A DNA stretch of 64,000 bases, taken from positions 1-64,000 of the forward strand of contig NZ_JALUFF010000068.1 in assembly GCF_027052235.1 (NCBI RefSeq). Reading direction: 5' to 3'. The position numbers were made by a program, and so were the translations under genes. The notes under the pieces were generated by a model. The model was not told the DNA's origin, made no database searches, and worked only from the letters and a program-made list of their open reading frames with translations. The first letter of the stretch is position 1, and the number at the start of each line of letters is the position of its first letter. The DNA comes from Thermococcus sp. (GTDB taxonomy: Archaea > Methanobacteriota_B > Thermococci > Thermococcales > Thermococcaceae). Of the stretch, positions 36,060-44,686 are shown piece after piece.

Positions 36060-36888
36060 GCGGTCTCACCTCAAACTCCCGGTTTATTGAGGTTATCCTT
36101 ATATCCCCCTTCCACTCCCCGCGCTGTTCTATCGTCATCTTCCCCAGGAGGGGGTCTTCCATCGAGCTCACGGCGATAACCGAGTAGGCCAGCTTTGCCC
36201 CGACGAAGGTTCCGTTCTCGAAGTAGAGGCTCATCGTGGCGTCGGTGATCGTGATGTTCGTCTTTGGCCCCGTGAAGTAGAGCTCCGCCATCGGGATGAT
36301 AACCCCCGGTTGAACGGAGTAAACGAGAACCAGCCTTCCCTTCTCGGTGTAGTTTGCCACGGGCCTTTCGGAGCTGAGAACCGCGAGGGCGACTGAAACC
36401 GGGTTGGTCTCCCAGACTCTCAGGCTGTCGTTCATCCGCGCCGTTCCGGCGGGGGTCTTTACGTATTCGGTTCCGTTCAGAACGACGGTTGTTATGGTCA
36501 CGCTCACGTTGTCCGGCAGGGTCGTCGTAGTGGTGTTGACCCCGGCGACCCTTTTCTCGAAGTCTATGTAACCGCTCTCGTTGATGAGAATTCTGAGGTT
36601 GCTCGACTGAGTGCCGTTTGCGAAGGACATCTCTATGGTCATGTTTACGCTGGCATTCTCGGTGTAGGTGAAGCGCTTTATTTCCTTGAGGGACTCCAGT
36701 GGGGAGAAACTGGGCTTGGGTTTCTCCGTGGTGGAGGTGGTTGGGGCACTTGAATGGGTTGTTGGCTGAACCGTCGTGGCGCTTGAAGCTGGAGATGCCG
36801 AAGACTGTGAGGTGGCAGTGTTGCTTCCCCCTAGACAGCCGGAGGCGAGGACTATGAGAACCATGAGAACCGCGAGGGTCTTCCTCAT
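36052..36888 (-). CDS. Putative lipoprotein with Thr/Ser-rich linker
   Basis: This encodes 278 residues from the ATG at 36888, with GGGTGAAAG upstream. The signal peptide ends in a lipobox (LIVLASGC), followed by a Ser/Thr-rich linker of about 45 residues, likely glycosylated. A beta-rich domain follows with many NxT/S sequons (ENASVNMTIEMSFANGTQ). This resembles archaeal extracellular lipoproteins with LolA/outer-lipoprotein-like folds. Function is unknown. Confidence 0.75.
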   Translation of the reverse strand: MRKTLAVLMVLIVLASGCLGGSNTATSQSSASPASSATTVQPTTHSSAPTTSTTEKPKPSFSPLESLKEIKRFTYTENASVNMTIEMSFANGTQSSNLRILINESGYIDFEKRVAGVNTTTTTLPDNVSVTITTVVLNGTEYVKTPAGTARMNDSLRVWETNPVSVALAVLSSERPVANYTEKGRLVLVYSVQPGVIIPMAELYFTGPKTNITITDATMSLYFENGTFVGAKLAYSVIAVSSMEDPLLGKMTIEQRGEWKGDIRITSINREFEVRPPT

Positions 36889-36970
36889 GCTTTCACCCAT
36901 CACCCTAACCTCCGGGGAGACTTAAGCTTTCCGGCAGGTTTAATTTGTCCGGCTCGTACTTACACCGGTG

Positions 36971-37402
36971 ATGGCGGTGAAGGTGAGGCTTACCCGGGAA
37001 CCCTTCAGCATTGATGAGGCACTTAAACTTCTCCGCGTCCCCGAGAGCGGGGCCTACGTTGTCTTCCTCGGGCAGGTTCGGAACGAGAGCCACGGGAGGC
37101 GGGTTAAGAGGCTTATCTACGAGGCCTACCCGGAGATGGCCGAGGCCGAGATGGAGCGCATAAGGGAGGAGGCCCTAGAGAAGTTCCCCATCATCGACAT
37201 GCTGATATGGCACCGCTACGGCGAGCTTGAAGTCGGGGAGGACACGATACTCATAATAGCCAGCGCCGGTCACAGGAAGGAGGCCTTCGTGGCCTGCTCG
37301 TGGGCTATAGACGAGGTCAAGAGGCGCGTCCCCGTATGGAAGAGGGAAGTTACTGAAGAGGGCACCTTCTGGATAGAGGGAGACAGGCAGATACCCGTCT
37401 GA
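36971..37402 (+). CDS. moaE: Molybdopterin synthase catalytic subunit
   Basis: This encodes 143 residues. It inserts two sulfurs from thiocarboxylated MoaD into precursor Z. Family features are YVVFLGQVRNESHGRRVKRL, YEAYPEMAEAEM, WHRYGELEVGE, ASAGHRKEAFVACSWAID and the catalytic Lys in PVWKRE. GGTGATGG is near the start; a GTG at 36977 is a possible alternative start. With the MoaD-like and E1-like genes nearby it forms a tungsto/molybdopterin group. Confidence 0.93.
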   Translation: MAVKVRLTREPFSIDEALKLLRVPESGAYVVFLGQVRNESHGRRVKRLIYEAYPEMAEAEMERIREEALEKFPIIDMLIWHRYGELEVGEDTILIIASAGHRKEAFVACSWAIDEVKRRVPVWKREVTEEGTFWIEGDRQIPV

Positions 37403-37448
37403 ACTCTCCATTTTTTGTTAACTCTTCTCTATAGTATGCAAAATCGGA

Positions 37449-37466
37449 ATAGAGAAAGTATATATA
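37449..37466 (+). promoter_or_regulatory. Strong BRE/TATA promoter
   Basis: A purine-rich BRE (AGAGAAAG) and the TATA core TATATATA lie about 35 bases before the GTG/ATG of the SPASM protein, suggesting strong transcription. Confidence 0.65.
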
Positions 37467-37499
37467 CCCCTTTACTCATCCTTTTTTCGGTGGGTGCAG

Positions 37500-38429
37500 A
37501 TGGAGAGGGTGTCGTACAAGGCTGGAATCTCAGAGGTAAGGAGTGGTTCGGGTGCACTGGTTGTTGGAAAGCCCCCCTGGAGCTCCGTTCCCCACAGCGG
37601 AAAGCTTGAGAGGATGATAGTCCATCTCGGGGCAGGGAAGGGGAAGTTTTACGAGGTTGAGGGCATTCCCCGCTCAATCGGTTGCATAGGGAATAACAGG
37701 TTCATCCTCAGGAGGGAGCCCCTGGGAAAGGAAAGGATTTTTGAGCTGGTGGAGGAGTTCAGGAGGCTCGGCGGAAAGGAGCTGTGGCTCACCAACTACG
37801 ATGATCTGTCCCTCCTCATGGAGGTCGCGGAGAAGGCCGTCGAAGAGGGCGTTGAAAACGTTTACGCTGTTGTATTGATTGATGACGTTGATAGAGTAAC
37901 CCCGGTGGAGGGTGTGAAGTTCGTTGCCGAGCTTGAGTACTCCGGGAAGGCCCTTGAGAGGCTCCTCAGCTATCCCTGGCTTCATGGGGCACTAATAATG
38001 GTTAGGCCCGAGAAGCTCGATGAGCTGACCGCCATGGCGGGAATACTCCCGATGGAGGTTTACGTTGACGTTCTCTTCCCCGGCTCTGCAAGGAGGCTCA
38101 ACTTCAACGTAATCGAGCTTAGGAGGATAATGAACCCGACGACGGAAAAATATCACGACTGCTTGGCCGGCACGATCGCGGTGAGCGCGGACGGCTACCT
38201 CCTGCCCTGCCCTCTTCTGAGGAACTACGTCGTGGTTGACCTGAAGGAGAAGGGCCTCAAGGAGGGCCTCAGAAAGAAACGCCTGAGGGACTTCTGGAGG
38301 ATGACAAAGGACAGCGTGAACGGCTGTTCCAAATGCCCCTTCAAATACATCTGCCACGACTGCAGGGCCCTTGAATACCAGGCCACCGGGGAGATAAACG
38401 GGATGGAGTACTGCCCGGTACTACTTTAG
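37500..38429 (+). CDS. SPASM-domain protein lacking the radical SAM cysteine motif
   Basis: This encodes 309 residues. The C-terminal 100 residues have SPASM-like cysteines (HDCLAG, LLPCPLL, CSKCPFKYICHDC, EYCP), which bind auxiliary Fe-S clusters. The N-terminal part looks like a radical SAM barrel (LWLTNYDDLSLL) but lacks CxxxCxxC; only one Cys occurs near 62. It may be a degenerate maturase or binding partner. A convergent Lrp-like regulator overlaps its end by four bases. Confidence 0.75.
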   Translation: MERVSYKAGISEVRSGSGALVVGKPPWSSVPHSGKLERMIVHLGAGKGKFYEVEGIPRSIGCIGNNRFILRREPLGKERIFELVEEFRRLGGKELWLTNYDDLSLLMEVAEKAVEEGVENVYAVVLIDDVDRVTPVEGVKFVAELEYSGKALERLLSYPWLHGALIMVRPEKLDELTAMAGILPMEVYVDVLFPGSARRLNFNVIELRRIMNPTTEKYHDCLAGTIAVSADGYLLPCPLLRNYVVVDLKEKGLKEGLRKKRLRDFWRMTKDSVNGCSKCPFKYICHDCRALEYQATGEINGMEYCPVLL

Positions 38430-39352
38430 AACTCCAGTATGGAGCGGTAACCGCTCCCGTCTTCCTTTACCATTCTTGAAAACCTCGTTCTGCTGTTCCT
38501 GTCGTTCATCTCCTTGAAGAGGGGGTCGAAGTACTCGACCAGTATCTTGTCCACGAACCTGCTGAACTCAAGAACCTTGCTCCCAAGGTCTTCCTTTGAG
38601 GAGAAGAACCACTCAAGGAAATAGCCGTACTCGGGCAGAATGCCGACATTTATCTCGTATTCATTAAACCTGTTGAGAACTTCCTCATCCAGCTCCTTTG
38701 CAAGTCCCACTATCCCCCTGTCCTGGATGTTCATGTCGATCGTAACGTAGAACCCAACTATCACGCCTTTCTCCTTCAGCCGGTTTATCATGAACCTTAC
38801 CGTCGGGCGTGCCTTTCCAAGTGCCCTTGCTATCTCAGTAACTTTTGTTCTCGCATCCCACTTCAGTATGTCCATGAGGACCGCGTAGTCGTGGCTTAGG
38901 TTCCACTCACCCCACTCCTCTCCCCTGCTCTTCCCGCCCTTGGAGTAGGCCAGAACCTCATAGTACTCGAAGTCCTCCGAATACTTGGAGAGCATCTCGT
39001 CTATGTACTTTACCTGCTCCTTGGGAATATGGAGGACGAGTGAAAGACCGTTCTTGAAGCCAAAGGCGGGGTTTGCGTACGCAACGAACGGGTTCTGCGT
39101 AATGCGACGCCCAACCTCCAGCAGTCTCTCCGCGGGAACGCTTAGAAAGGCGACGAAGCTCTTTAGTCCTATTCTCCTCAGGTTGTAGATGGCGTTGACG
39201 GTCATGTATTTTCCATAGTACTTGTCGTATATCCTTTTGAGCCTGTAATAGTCTATACCCTCTTTGGCGGCTATCTTCCTGAGGCTCTCAAGGGGGTGCC
39301 TCTCGAGGATTTCAACAAGGAACTCGATTTCCTCAACGTTTACCTCGCCCAT
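38426..39352 (-). CDS. Lrp/AsnC-like transcription regulator with two DNA-binding segments
   Basis: This encodes 308 residues, about twice a usual Lrp protein. An N-terminal winged helix (LRKIAAKEGIDYYRLKRIY) and a first ligand-type domain are followed by a second HTH near 165-200 (VTEIARALGKARPTVRFMI) and another regulatory part. The ligand is unknown. It converges with the SPASM gene, which it might regulate. Confidence 0.75.
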   Translation of the reverse strand: MGEVNVEEIEFLVEILERHPLESLRKIAAKEGIDYYRLKRIYDKYYGKYMTVNAIYNLRRIGLKSFVAFLSVPAERLLEVGRRITQNPFVAYANPAFGFKNGLSLVLHIPKEQVKYIDEMLSKYSEDFEYYEVLAYSKGGKSRGEEWGEWNLSHDYAVLMDILKWDARTKVTEIARALGKARPTVRFMINRLKEKGVIVGFYVTIDMNIQDRGIVGLAKELDEEVLNRFNEYEINVGILPEYGYFLEWFFSSKEDLGSKVLEFSRFVDKILVEYFDPLFKEMNDRNSRTRFSRMVKEDGSGYRSILEF

Positions 39353-39417
39353 ACCATGCCACCACCGGGCCGGAAAGGTTATATCTTGGGAGTATTAAAC
39401 CCTTCCGGTGATGTCCC

Positions 39418-39906
39418 ATGGTGAAGATTGAGGTCGTTGACGTCGAGAAGCCCGAGGGTGTGGAGGTAATAATCGGGCAGGGCAACTTCTCGATATTCAC
39501 GGTCGATGACCTTGCCAGGGCCCTCCTCACGGCTGTTCCGGGCATAAAGTTTGGCATAGCCATGAACGAGGCGAAACCCCAGCTAACACGCTTCACCGGC
39601 AACGACAAGGAGCTTGAGGAACTCGCAGCAAAGAATGCCCTGAAAATTGGGGCGGGTCACGTCTTCGTAATTCTTATGAAGAACGCCTTCCCGATAAACG
39701 TCCTCAACACGATTAAAAACCACCCTGCAGTCGCGATGGTCTACGGGGCCAGTGAGAATCCCTTCCAGGTTATAGTCGCCGAGACGGAACTCGGGAGAAG
39801 CGTCCTTGGAATAGTTGACGGCAAGGCTGCAACAAGAATTGAAACCGAGGAGCAGAAGAAAGAGAGGAGAGAGCTGGTGGAGAAGATAGGCTACACGATT
39901 GACTAA
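39418..39906 (+). CDS. Adenosine-specific kinase family protein
   Basis: This encodes 162 residues, matching the small archaeal/bacterial family described as adenosine-specific kinase (PF04008). Conserved segments are [53 protein letters not shown] and [24 protein letters not shown] precedes the start. The biochemical activity is known for few members. Confidence 0.85.
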   Translation: MVKIEVVDVEKPEGVEVIIGQGNFSIFTVDDLARALLTAVPGIKFGIAMNEAKPQLTRFTGNDKELEELAAKNALKIGAGHVFVILMKNAFPINVLNTIKNHPAVAMVYGASENPFQVIVAETELGRSVLGIVDGKAATRIETEEQKKERRELVEKIGYTID

Positions 39907-39947
39907 GGTTTTTTATTCCCTTCAACTCTTCTCCCGCTGGTGGTCTC

Positions 39948-40499
39948 ATGAGGCTGGCTTTCATAACATCGAATCCCGGAAAGGTCGAGGAGGCCAGGAA
40001 GTACTTCAGACCCCTCGGGGTTGAGGTCTACCAGCTGCACTTTGAGTATCCGGAGATACAGGCCGACACCCTTGAAGAGGTCGCCGAATACGGTGCCAGA
40101 TGGCTCGCCAAAAAGCTCGACGAGCCCTTCTTTCTCGATGACTCTGGCCTCTTCATCGAGGCTCTGAAGGGGTTTCCAGGGGTTTACTCGGCCTACGTCT
40201 ACAGAACCCTCGGGATAAAGGGAATACTAAAGCTCATGGAGGGTATCTCGGATAGGAGGGCGTACTTCAAGAGCGTCATAGCCTACTGGGACGGAGAGCT
40301 TCACATCTTTACCGGCAGGGTGGACGGGGAGATAACGACCGAAGCCCGGGGGAAGGGTGGCTTCGGCTTCGACCCGATTTTCAGGCCGGCCGGTTTCGAT
40401 AAGACCTTTGCCGAAATGACAACGGAGGAGAAGAACGTTATCTCCCACAGGGGAAGGGCCCTGAAGGCCTTTGCCAGCTGGTTGAGGGAAAACCTTTAA
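39948..40499 (+). CDS. XTP/dITP diphosphatase (Ham1/RdgB family)
   Basis: This encodes 183 residues. It hydrolyses non-canonical purine nucleoside triphosphates to monophosphates, cleaning the nucleotide pool. The signature [16 protein letters not shown] is at the N-terminus, [13 protein letters not shown] near 60, GGFGFDPIF near 140 and [10 protein letters not shown] near 163. GGTGG is upstream of the ATG. Confidence 0.95.
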   Translation: MRLAFITSNPGKVEEARKYFRPLGVEVYQLHFEYPEIQADTLEEVAEYGARWLAKKLDEPFFLDDSGLFIEALKGFPGVYSAYVYRTLGIKGILKLMEGISDRRAYFKSVIAYWDGELHIFTGRVDGEITTEARGKGGFGFDPIFRPAGFDKTFAEMTTEEKNVISHRGRALKAFASWLRENL

Positions 40500-40558
40500 A
40501 TAAGCCCGATAAACAAACTCATGCGATTGATATTGAACGGATGACGAAGGGGATTGAA

Positions 40559-41011
40559 ATGGCGGGGGCCCTTGATGCCATCGACGTTAAGCTGTTGAAG
40601 GAACTTCGGGAGAACGCGAGAGAGAACATCGCCAGCCTGAGCAAGAAGCTGGGCATACCGAGGACGACCGTCCACTACAGGATAAAGCGCCTCGTCGAGG
40701 AGGGCATAATAGAGAAGTTCACCGTAAAGCCGAACTACAAGAAGCTCAACCTCGGAACGACCGCTTTCATTCTTGCTCGCTACGACCCCGATTCCGGCCT
40801 GAACCAGAGGGAGGTGGCCGAGAAGATAGCCTCCCTCGACGGCGTCTACGAGGTTCACATAATAGCCGGAGAATGGGACCTGCTCATAAAGGTTCGCGCC
40901 CCCAGTTCCGAGGAAGTCGGAAAGATAGTCGTCGACAAGCTCAGGGAGATAAAGGGTGTGGGACAGACCGTCACCATGGTCTCGTTCGTCACGGTGAAGG
41001 AAGAGGTCTGA
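40559..41011 (+). CDS. Lrp/AsnC family transcription regulator
   Basis: This encodes 150 residues from the ATG at 40559 (GGGATTG upstream); an ATG at 40541 is also in frame. A winged helix with LSKKLGIPRTTVHYRIKRL (20-45) is followed by the RAM ligand-binding domain, with GVYEVHIIAGEWDLLIKV containing the conserved glycine-rich turn. TTTAAATAA near 40493-40501 is a likely TATA element. Its 3' end overlaps a possible guide RNA. Confidence 0.9.
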   Translation: MAGALDAIDVKLLKELRENARENIASLSKKLGIPRTTVHYRIKRLVEEGIIEKFTVKPNYKKLNLGTTAFILARYDPDSGLNQREVAEKIASLDGVYEVHIIAGEWDLLIKVRAPSSEEVGKIVVDKLREIKGVGQTVTMVSFVTVKEEV

Positions 41012-41012
41012 G

Positions 41013-41064
41013 GCGATGATCGGCGTTCTCCTTTCTGATTTTGTGATGACGCGAGGTTTGGTGA
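41013..41064 (+). ncRNA. Candidate C/D box sRNA (weak terminal boxes)
   Basis: Internal D' (CTGA, 41035-41038) and C' (GTGATGA, 41043-41049) boxes are perfect and correctly spaced. Outer C (GCGATGA, 41013-41019) and D (GTGA, 41061-41064) each have one mismatch, and TGAGGC/GCCTCA could close the molecule. It overlaps the end of the Lrp gene by very little. Expression is uncertain. Confidence 0.35.
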
Positions 41065-41067
41065 GCC

Positions 41068-41898
41068 TCACATAACACAGCACTCATAGATTATTTCAAC
41101 TTCTCTAATCGTTTTTGCCCAATCTATGATTTTCCTCGGCGGGTTTGTCAGTCTGTCAACTCCGACCAAGACCGCTCCCCTATCGAATTCCAGCCTCCAT
41201 TTCCCGAGCGGGCGCATACAGCCTATGCTCAGCTCGCCCTCAAAGCGCTCGCGAGCGTACTTCACCACGTTGAGGCTCTCCTCCACCGAAGGTTTCGGGA
41301 CGTTCTCCATCTCCGTCCCCTTCGTCGGGATTAGAACGTCCAGAACGAGGACGTCTATCGGGTAGTTTGCCAGCAGGTCTATTGCTTTGTACTCCCAGTG
41401 AATTCTCCCGAAGTCGAGGCCGATGGTTATGTGCGGGGCAACCCTTATCCCGTTCTCCGTCAGGAGTTCGAGAATCCCAAGGTAGTCCCTGACCGTCTTG
41501 TCTATTCTGTAGACCTTTCTGATTACATCATCATCTCCAACGAAATCAAGGGAGACGACATCGACCCAGCGGAGCCACTCCAAATCGCTCTCATCTATAA
41601 AGCCGACGTGGGCGTTGAGCTTGAGGTTTGTGCGACGCTTTATCTCCCTGATTTCGTCGGCGTAGAAATCCAGAGGGACCTTTAGGCGACCATCCATTCC
41701 TCCGCTGAGGAGACAGCCGAGGTAGCCCTTCCTGTCAAGGTCGAGGCAGTAGTTTAGGAGTTCTCCCCGCTCCGGCTTCTTCATGCCCTCAAGGTAGTGC
41801 CTCCCACAGTGGGCGCAGTTGAGGGCGCAGGCGCTGCCCGTGACCGAAACGGAGGGGAACCTTATCCCCGGGATGTAGATTTTCAGTTTTCTTCCCAT
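41068..41898 (-). CDS. Radical SAM protein
   Basis: This encodes 276 residues from the ATG at 41898, with GGGGTGAG upstream. The Fe-S/AdoMet motif is CALNCAHC (CxxxCxxC) near 24, unusually followed by GRHY. The barrel continues with GCLLSGGMDG, LNAHVGFIDE and a C-terminal Cys pair (YECCVM). Similar archaeal proteins are annotated only as radical SAM. The substrate is unknown. Confidence 0.85.
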   Translation of the reverse strand: MGRKLKIYIPGIRFPSVSVTGSACALNCAHCGRHYLEGMKKPERGELLNYCLDLDRKGYLGCLLSGGMDGRLKVPLDFYADEIREIKRRTNLKLNAHVGFIDESDLEWLRWVDVVSLDFVGDDDVIRKVYRIDKTVRDYLGILELLTENGIRVAPHITIGLDFGRIHWEYKAIDLLANYPIDVLVLDVLIPTKGTEMENVPKPSVEESLNVVKYARERFEGELSIGCMRPLGKWRLEFDRGAVLVGVDRLTNPPRKIIDWAKTIREVEIIYECCVM

Positions 41899-41947
41899 TG
41901 CACTCACCCCTCATTACTGGAGTAGACATGGTGGGCAAGTTGTATTT

Positions 41948-42805
41948 TTACGTGGTTCCCTTCAAGTCCACGTGGACGAAGGCCGTCTCAACCTCCGGGA
42001 GTTCCTCTATCAGCTTCTTAACTTCATGGCTAACATCGTGGGCCTCCTTCAGGCTTAAATCCGGGGGAACCTCTATGTGGAGCTCGACGTGAAGCTTGCT
42101 CCCCACGTAGTGGGCCCTTAAGTCGTGGACGCCGATAACCTTTGGGACGCTGAGGGCCCTTCTCTTGATCTCCTCACAGATCTCGAAGGGAGGTGCCTTT
42201 CCGGTGAGGTAGCCCACGTTCTCGAGGATTATCTCGAAGGAGACCTTGACGAGGAAGATGGTTACAGCAAGGCCCGCCAGGGCGTCTCCGTATCTAAATC
42301 CAAGCTTTTGAGCGCCCAGTCCGGCAAGAACGGCCAGACTGCTAAGGGAGTCGCTCCTGTGGTGATAAGCGTCTGCTACCAAAATCTGACTGTTGAGTCT
42401 CTTGCCAACGTGGAGGGAGTAGCGGAACATGGCTTCCTTGAGGAGTATCGAGAAAACCGTAACGCCGAGCATGGTGGAGTTTACCGTTATTGTTTCTCCC
42501 CTCAGGAGCCTGTAAACCGAATCCCTCCCTATCTCATAGGCGACAATCAAAAGGGCCTCTCCAATCAGGAAGGCCACGAGAGGCTCGAAGCGAGAGTGAC
42601 CGAAGGGATGGCTCCTGTCGGGTGGCTTTGATGCAACCTTCAATCCAAAGTAGCCGGCGACGCTCGTAACCACGTCGCTCAGCGAGTGGACGCCGTCCGA
42701 GATAAGGGCTATGCTTGAGTAGAGGAAACCGACGGTTAGCTTAAGAAAAGCGAGCAGAACGTTTCCAATGATGGAGACCCATATCGGCTTGTAAACCTCC
42801 TCCAT
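41948..42805 (-). CDS. Cation diffusion facilitator (CDF) efflux transporter
   Basis: This encodes 285 residues. Six membrane spans are followed by a cytoplasmic domain (about 205-285, HDLRAHYVGSKLHVELHI). Metal-site signatures are LISDGVHSLSDVVTS in span 2 and DAYHHRSDSLSSLA in span 5, the HD/DD pattern of Zn/Fe/Mn exporters. GGTGGT precedes the ATG. Two guide RNAs are encoded upstream on the same strand. Confidence 0.92.
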   Translation of the reverse strand: MEEVYKPIWVSIIGNVLLAFLKLTVGFLYSSIALISDGVHSLSDVVTSVAGYFGLKVASKPPDRSHPFGHSRFEPLVAFLIGEALLIVAYEIGRDSVYRLLRGETITVNSTMLGVTVFSILLKEAMFRYSLHVGKRLNSQILVADAYHHRSDSLSSLAVLAGLGAQKLGFRYGDALAGLAVTIFLVKVSFEIILENVGYLTGKAPPFEICEEIKRRALSVPKVIGVHDLRAHYVGSKLHVELHIEVPPDLSLKEAHDVSHEVKKLIEELPEVETAFVHVDLKGTT

Positions 42806-42823
42806 GGAACCACCGAAAAGTTC

Positions 42824-42878
42824 GGTCAGTCCGTCACTCCTTCGTCACAGCTCGGACAAGGCTGAACTCATCATCCCG
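42824..42878 (-). ncRNA. C/D box guide sRNA, proximal copy
   Basis: On the minus strand: C box ATGATGA (42874-42868), 12-nt guide, D' CCGA (42855-42852), C' GTGACGA (42848-42842), 12-nt guide, D CTGA (42829-42826). The D' guide is complementary to CAAGGCUGAA, a conserved archaeal 16S rRNA stretch. TTTTTAAGG at about 42908-42900 provides a TATA element about 27 bases upstream. Confidence 0.85.
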
Positions 42879-42912
42879 TGAGGGGAGATTGGACTTTCCC
42901 TTAAAAAGGTAT

Positions 42913-42972
42913 GCGCTCAGCGATCACCTTTCCGTCCTCACCAGTCGGTTCGCCCATCACTCATCATCGCGC
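42913..42972 (-). ncRNA. C/D box guide sRNA, distal copy
   Basis: On the minus strand: GCGC/GCGC closing stem, C box ATGATGA (42967-42961), 12-nt guide, D' CCGA (42948-42945), C' GTGAGGA (42941-42935, one mismatch), 14-nt guide, D CTGA (42920-42917). The D' guide pairs with UUCGCCCAU of the 23S rRNA A-loop region as remembered for archaea. A TATA-like CTTTTAAG lies at about 43003-42996. Confidence 0.85.
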
Positions 42973-43069
42973 ATATTCCCTACTCCCCAGGGCTTAAAAG
43001 TTTTCAATGCCCGGGATAACCTTTTTAGCCAGCTTTCAATCATGATAACGGACTTCAGCAGGTGATAGG

Positions 43070-44608
43070 ATGAGCGAGGAGATAACCGGGGAACTCGGCA
43101 GAGTGGCCAGAGGAGGCGCCCTAGCTTTCGTAGGGCTCATAAGCTCGGCAATCTTCGGCTTTCTTGTGAGGGCCGTCATAGGGAGATACCTCGGGCCCAG
43201 CGCCTACGGAACCTACAGTCTGGCCATGACCGTTTTCACGATAACCCTGGTTGTCGTCATGATGGGTTTCCCAATGGGACTCCAGAGACAGGTGGCCTAC
43301 TTCCTGAACAGGAGGCGCGATGAGGTCCACCTACTCATCTCAACGGCCCTCCACCTGCTCGCAATCAGCTCCCTCCTGGGCTTCATAGCCCTTGAGATAA
43401 TCCGAGAGGCGCTCCCGGAATACATAGGCGGGGGGAAACTCCTCGTGGGCCTTCTCGGAATACTTGCCCTCGCCCTTCCTTTAAACGCCACATTTAATGC
43501 CCTCATATCCACAACTCAGGGCTTTGGAAGGGTGAGGGAGTACCTCATATACGGAAAGATAAGCACCCCGGCCATCTACTTCCTCACGGCCTCCGTGGCC
43601 GTTCTAATCACGAGCAACGTGAAATACGTGGCCGTTGCATACCTCCTCACCTACGCAATTCTCCTGTTCCTCCTGGGCAGAGATGCCAAGCGCTTCGGAA
43701 TACTTCCCCGCAGGTTCAGGTTCTCGGTGGGGATAGCGAGGGAGTTGCTACTCTTCTCCCTTCCCCTGATGACCTCAAACCTTATGTCCTTTATAATGAA
43801 CTGGACGGACACGCTCATGCTGGGCCACTACCTCGGGGAGAGGGTCGTGGGGCTCTACAACGCAGCTGGCCCGATAACACGCTTTATTCCGGTTTTTATG
43901 GCATCCCTGACGGTAATATACACCCCCGTCGCAACGGGGCTCTTCTCCCGGGGAAAGCTGAAGGATGTGGGGAGGTTCTACACCGTTGTAACAAAGTGGG
44001 TCGTTCTCTTGACGTTCCCCCTCTTCGTCTTAGTTACGGCCTATCCGGTCCCAGTGCTAAGGCTTCTCTTCGGACCAACATACATCCCTGCCGGGGGGGC
44101 TATGGTGATACTTGCCTTCGGCTTCATGTTCCACTCCCTTGTGGGCCCAAACGGCCTCACCCTGGTAACGATTGGAAAGCCCTCCGAGAACATGAAGGGC
44201 GACCTCACCGGGGCGACCCTCAACGTAATCCTAAACTACCTTCTCATCCCAACCTATGGAATGATAGGGGCAGCCGTTGCAACTGCATCCTCATACATAG
44301 CCACGAACGTTTACAAGAGCCTCAGGCTGGCGCAGTTCGGGATAGTGCCCTTCGGAAGGGCCTACCTGAAGGTTCTCATTGCTGGCCTCTTATCCTTTGG
44401 CATTGCCTATCTCATGAGGGCGAACTCAATAACCGTTGCACTCCTCGGAACGGCCTTAAGTTCTCTGGTCTTTTACGCCCTCTCAATAGTGTTAGGTGCC
44501 CTTGAAGAGGAGGACATTAAGCTATTAAAGATGGCGGGGAAAAAGTTCGGCCTGAGGACTGAACCGCTGATAAGGTTCCTAGAGAGGTTCGGACGGGTGG
44601 AGAAATGA
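43070..44608 (+). CDS. Polysaccharide/lipid-linked glycan flippase (Wzx-like, MATE/MVF fold)
   Basis: This encodes 512 residues with 12-14 spans. It has typical Wzx features: VARGGALAFVGLISSAIFGF at the start, RAVIGRYLGPSAYGTYSLA, and NWTDTLMLGHYLGERVVGLYNAA in the middle. It presumably moves lipid-linked glycan across the membrane. GCAGGTGAT precedes the ATG. It opens the surface-glycan locus. Confidence 0.9.
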   Translation: MSEEITGELGRVARGGALAFVGLISSAIFGFLVRAVIGRYLGPSAYGTYSLAMTVFTITLVVVMMGFPMGLQRQVAYFLNRRRDEVHLLISTALHLLAISSLLGFIALEIIREALPEYIGGGKLLVGLLGILALALPLNATFNALISTTQGFGRVREYLIYGKISTPAIYFLTASVAVLITSNVKYVAVAYLLTYAILLFLLGRDAKRFGILPRRFRFSVGIARELLLFSLPLMTSNLMSFIMNWTDTLMLGHYLGERVVGLYNAAGPITRFIPVFMASLTVIYTPVATGLFSRGKLKDVGRFYTVVTKWVVLLTFPLFVLVTAYPVPVLRLLFGPTYIPAGGAMVILAFGFMFHSLVGPNGLTLVTIGKPSENMKGDLTGATLNVILNYLLIPTYGMIGAAVATASSYIATNVYKSLRLAQFGIVPFGRAYLKVLIAGLLSFGIAYLMRANSITVALLGTALSSLVFYALSIVLGALEEEDIKLLKMAGKKFGLRTEPLIRFLERFGRVEK

Positions 44609-44686
44609 ACGTGAAGATGAGGGAATATAGTTGATGACCCCAATGGGACGATAAAAGCTTTTAACAACATCCCGAGAGGGTTGTTC

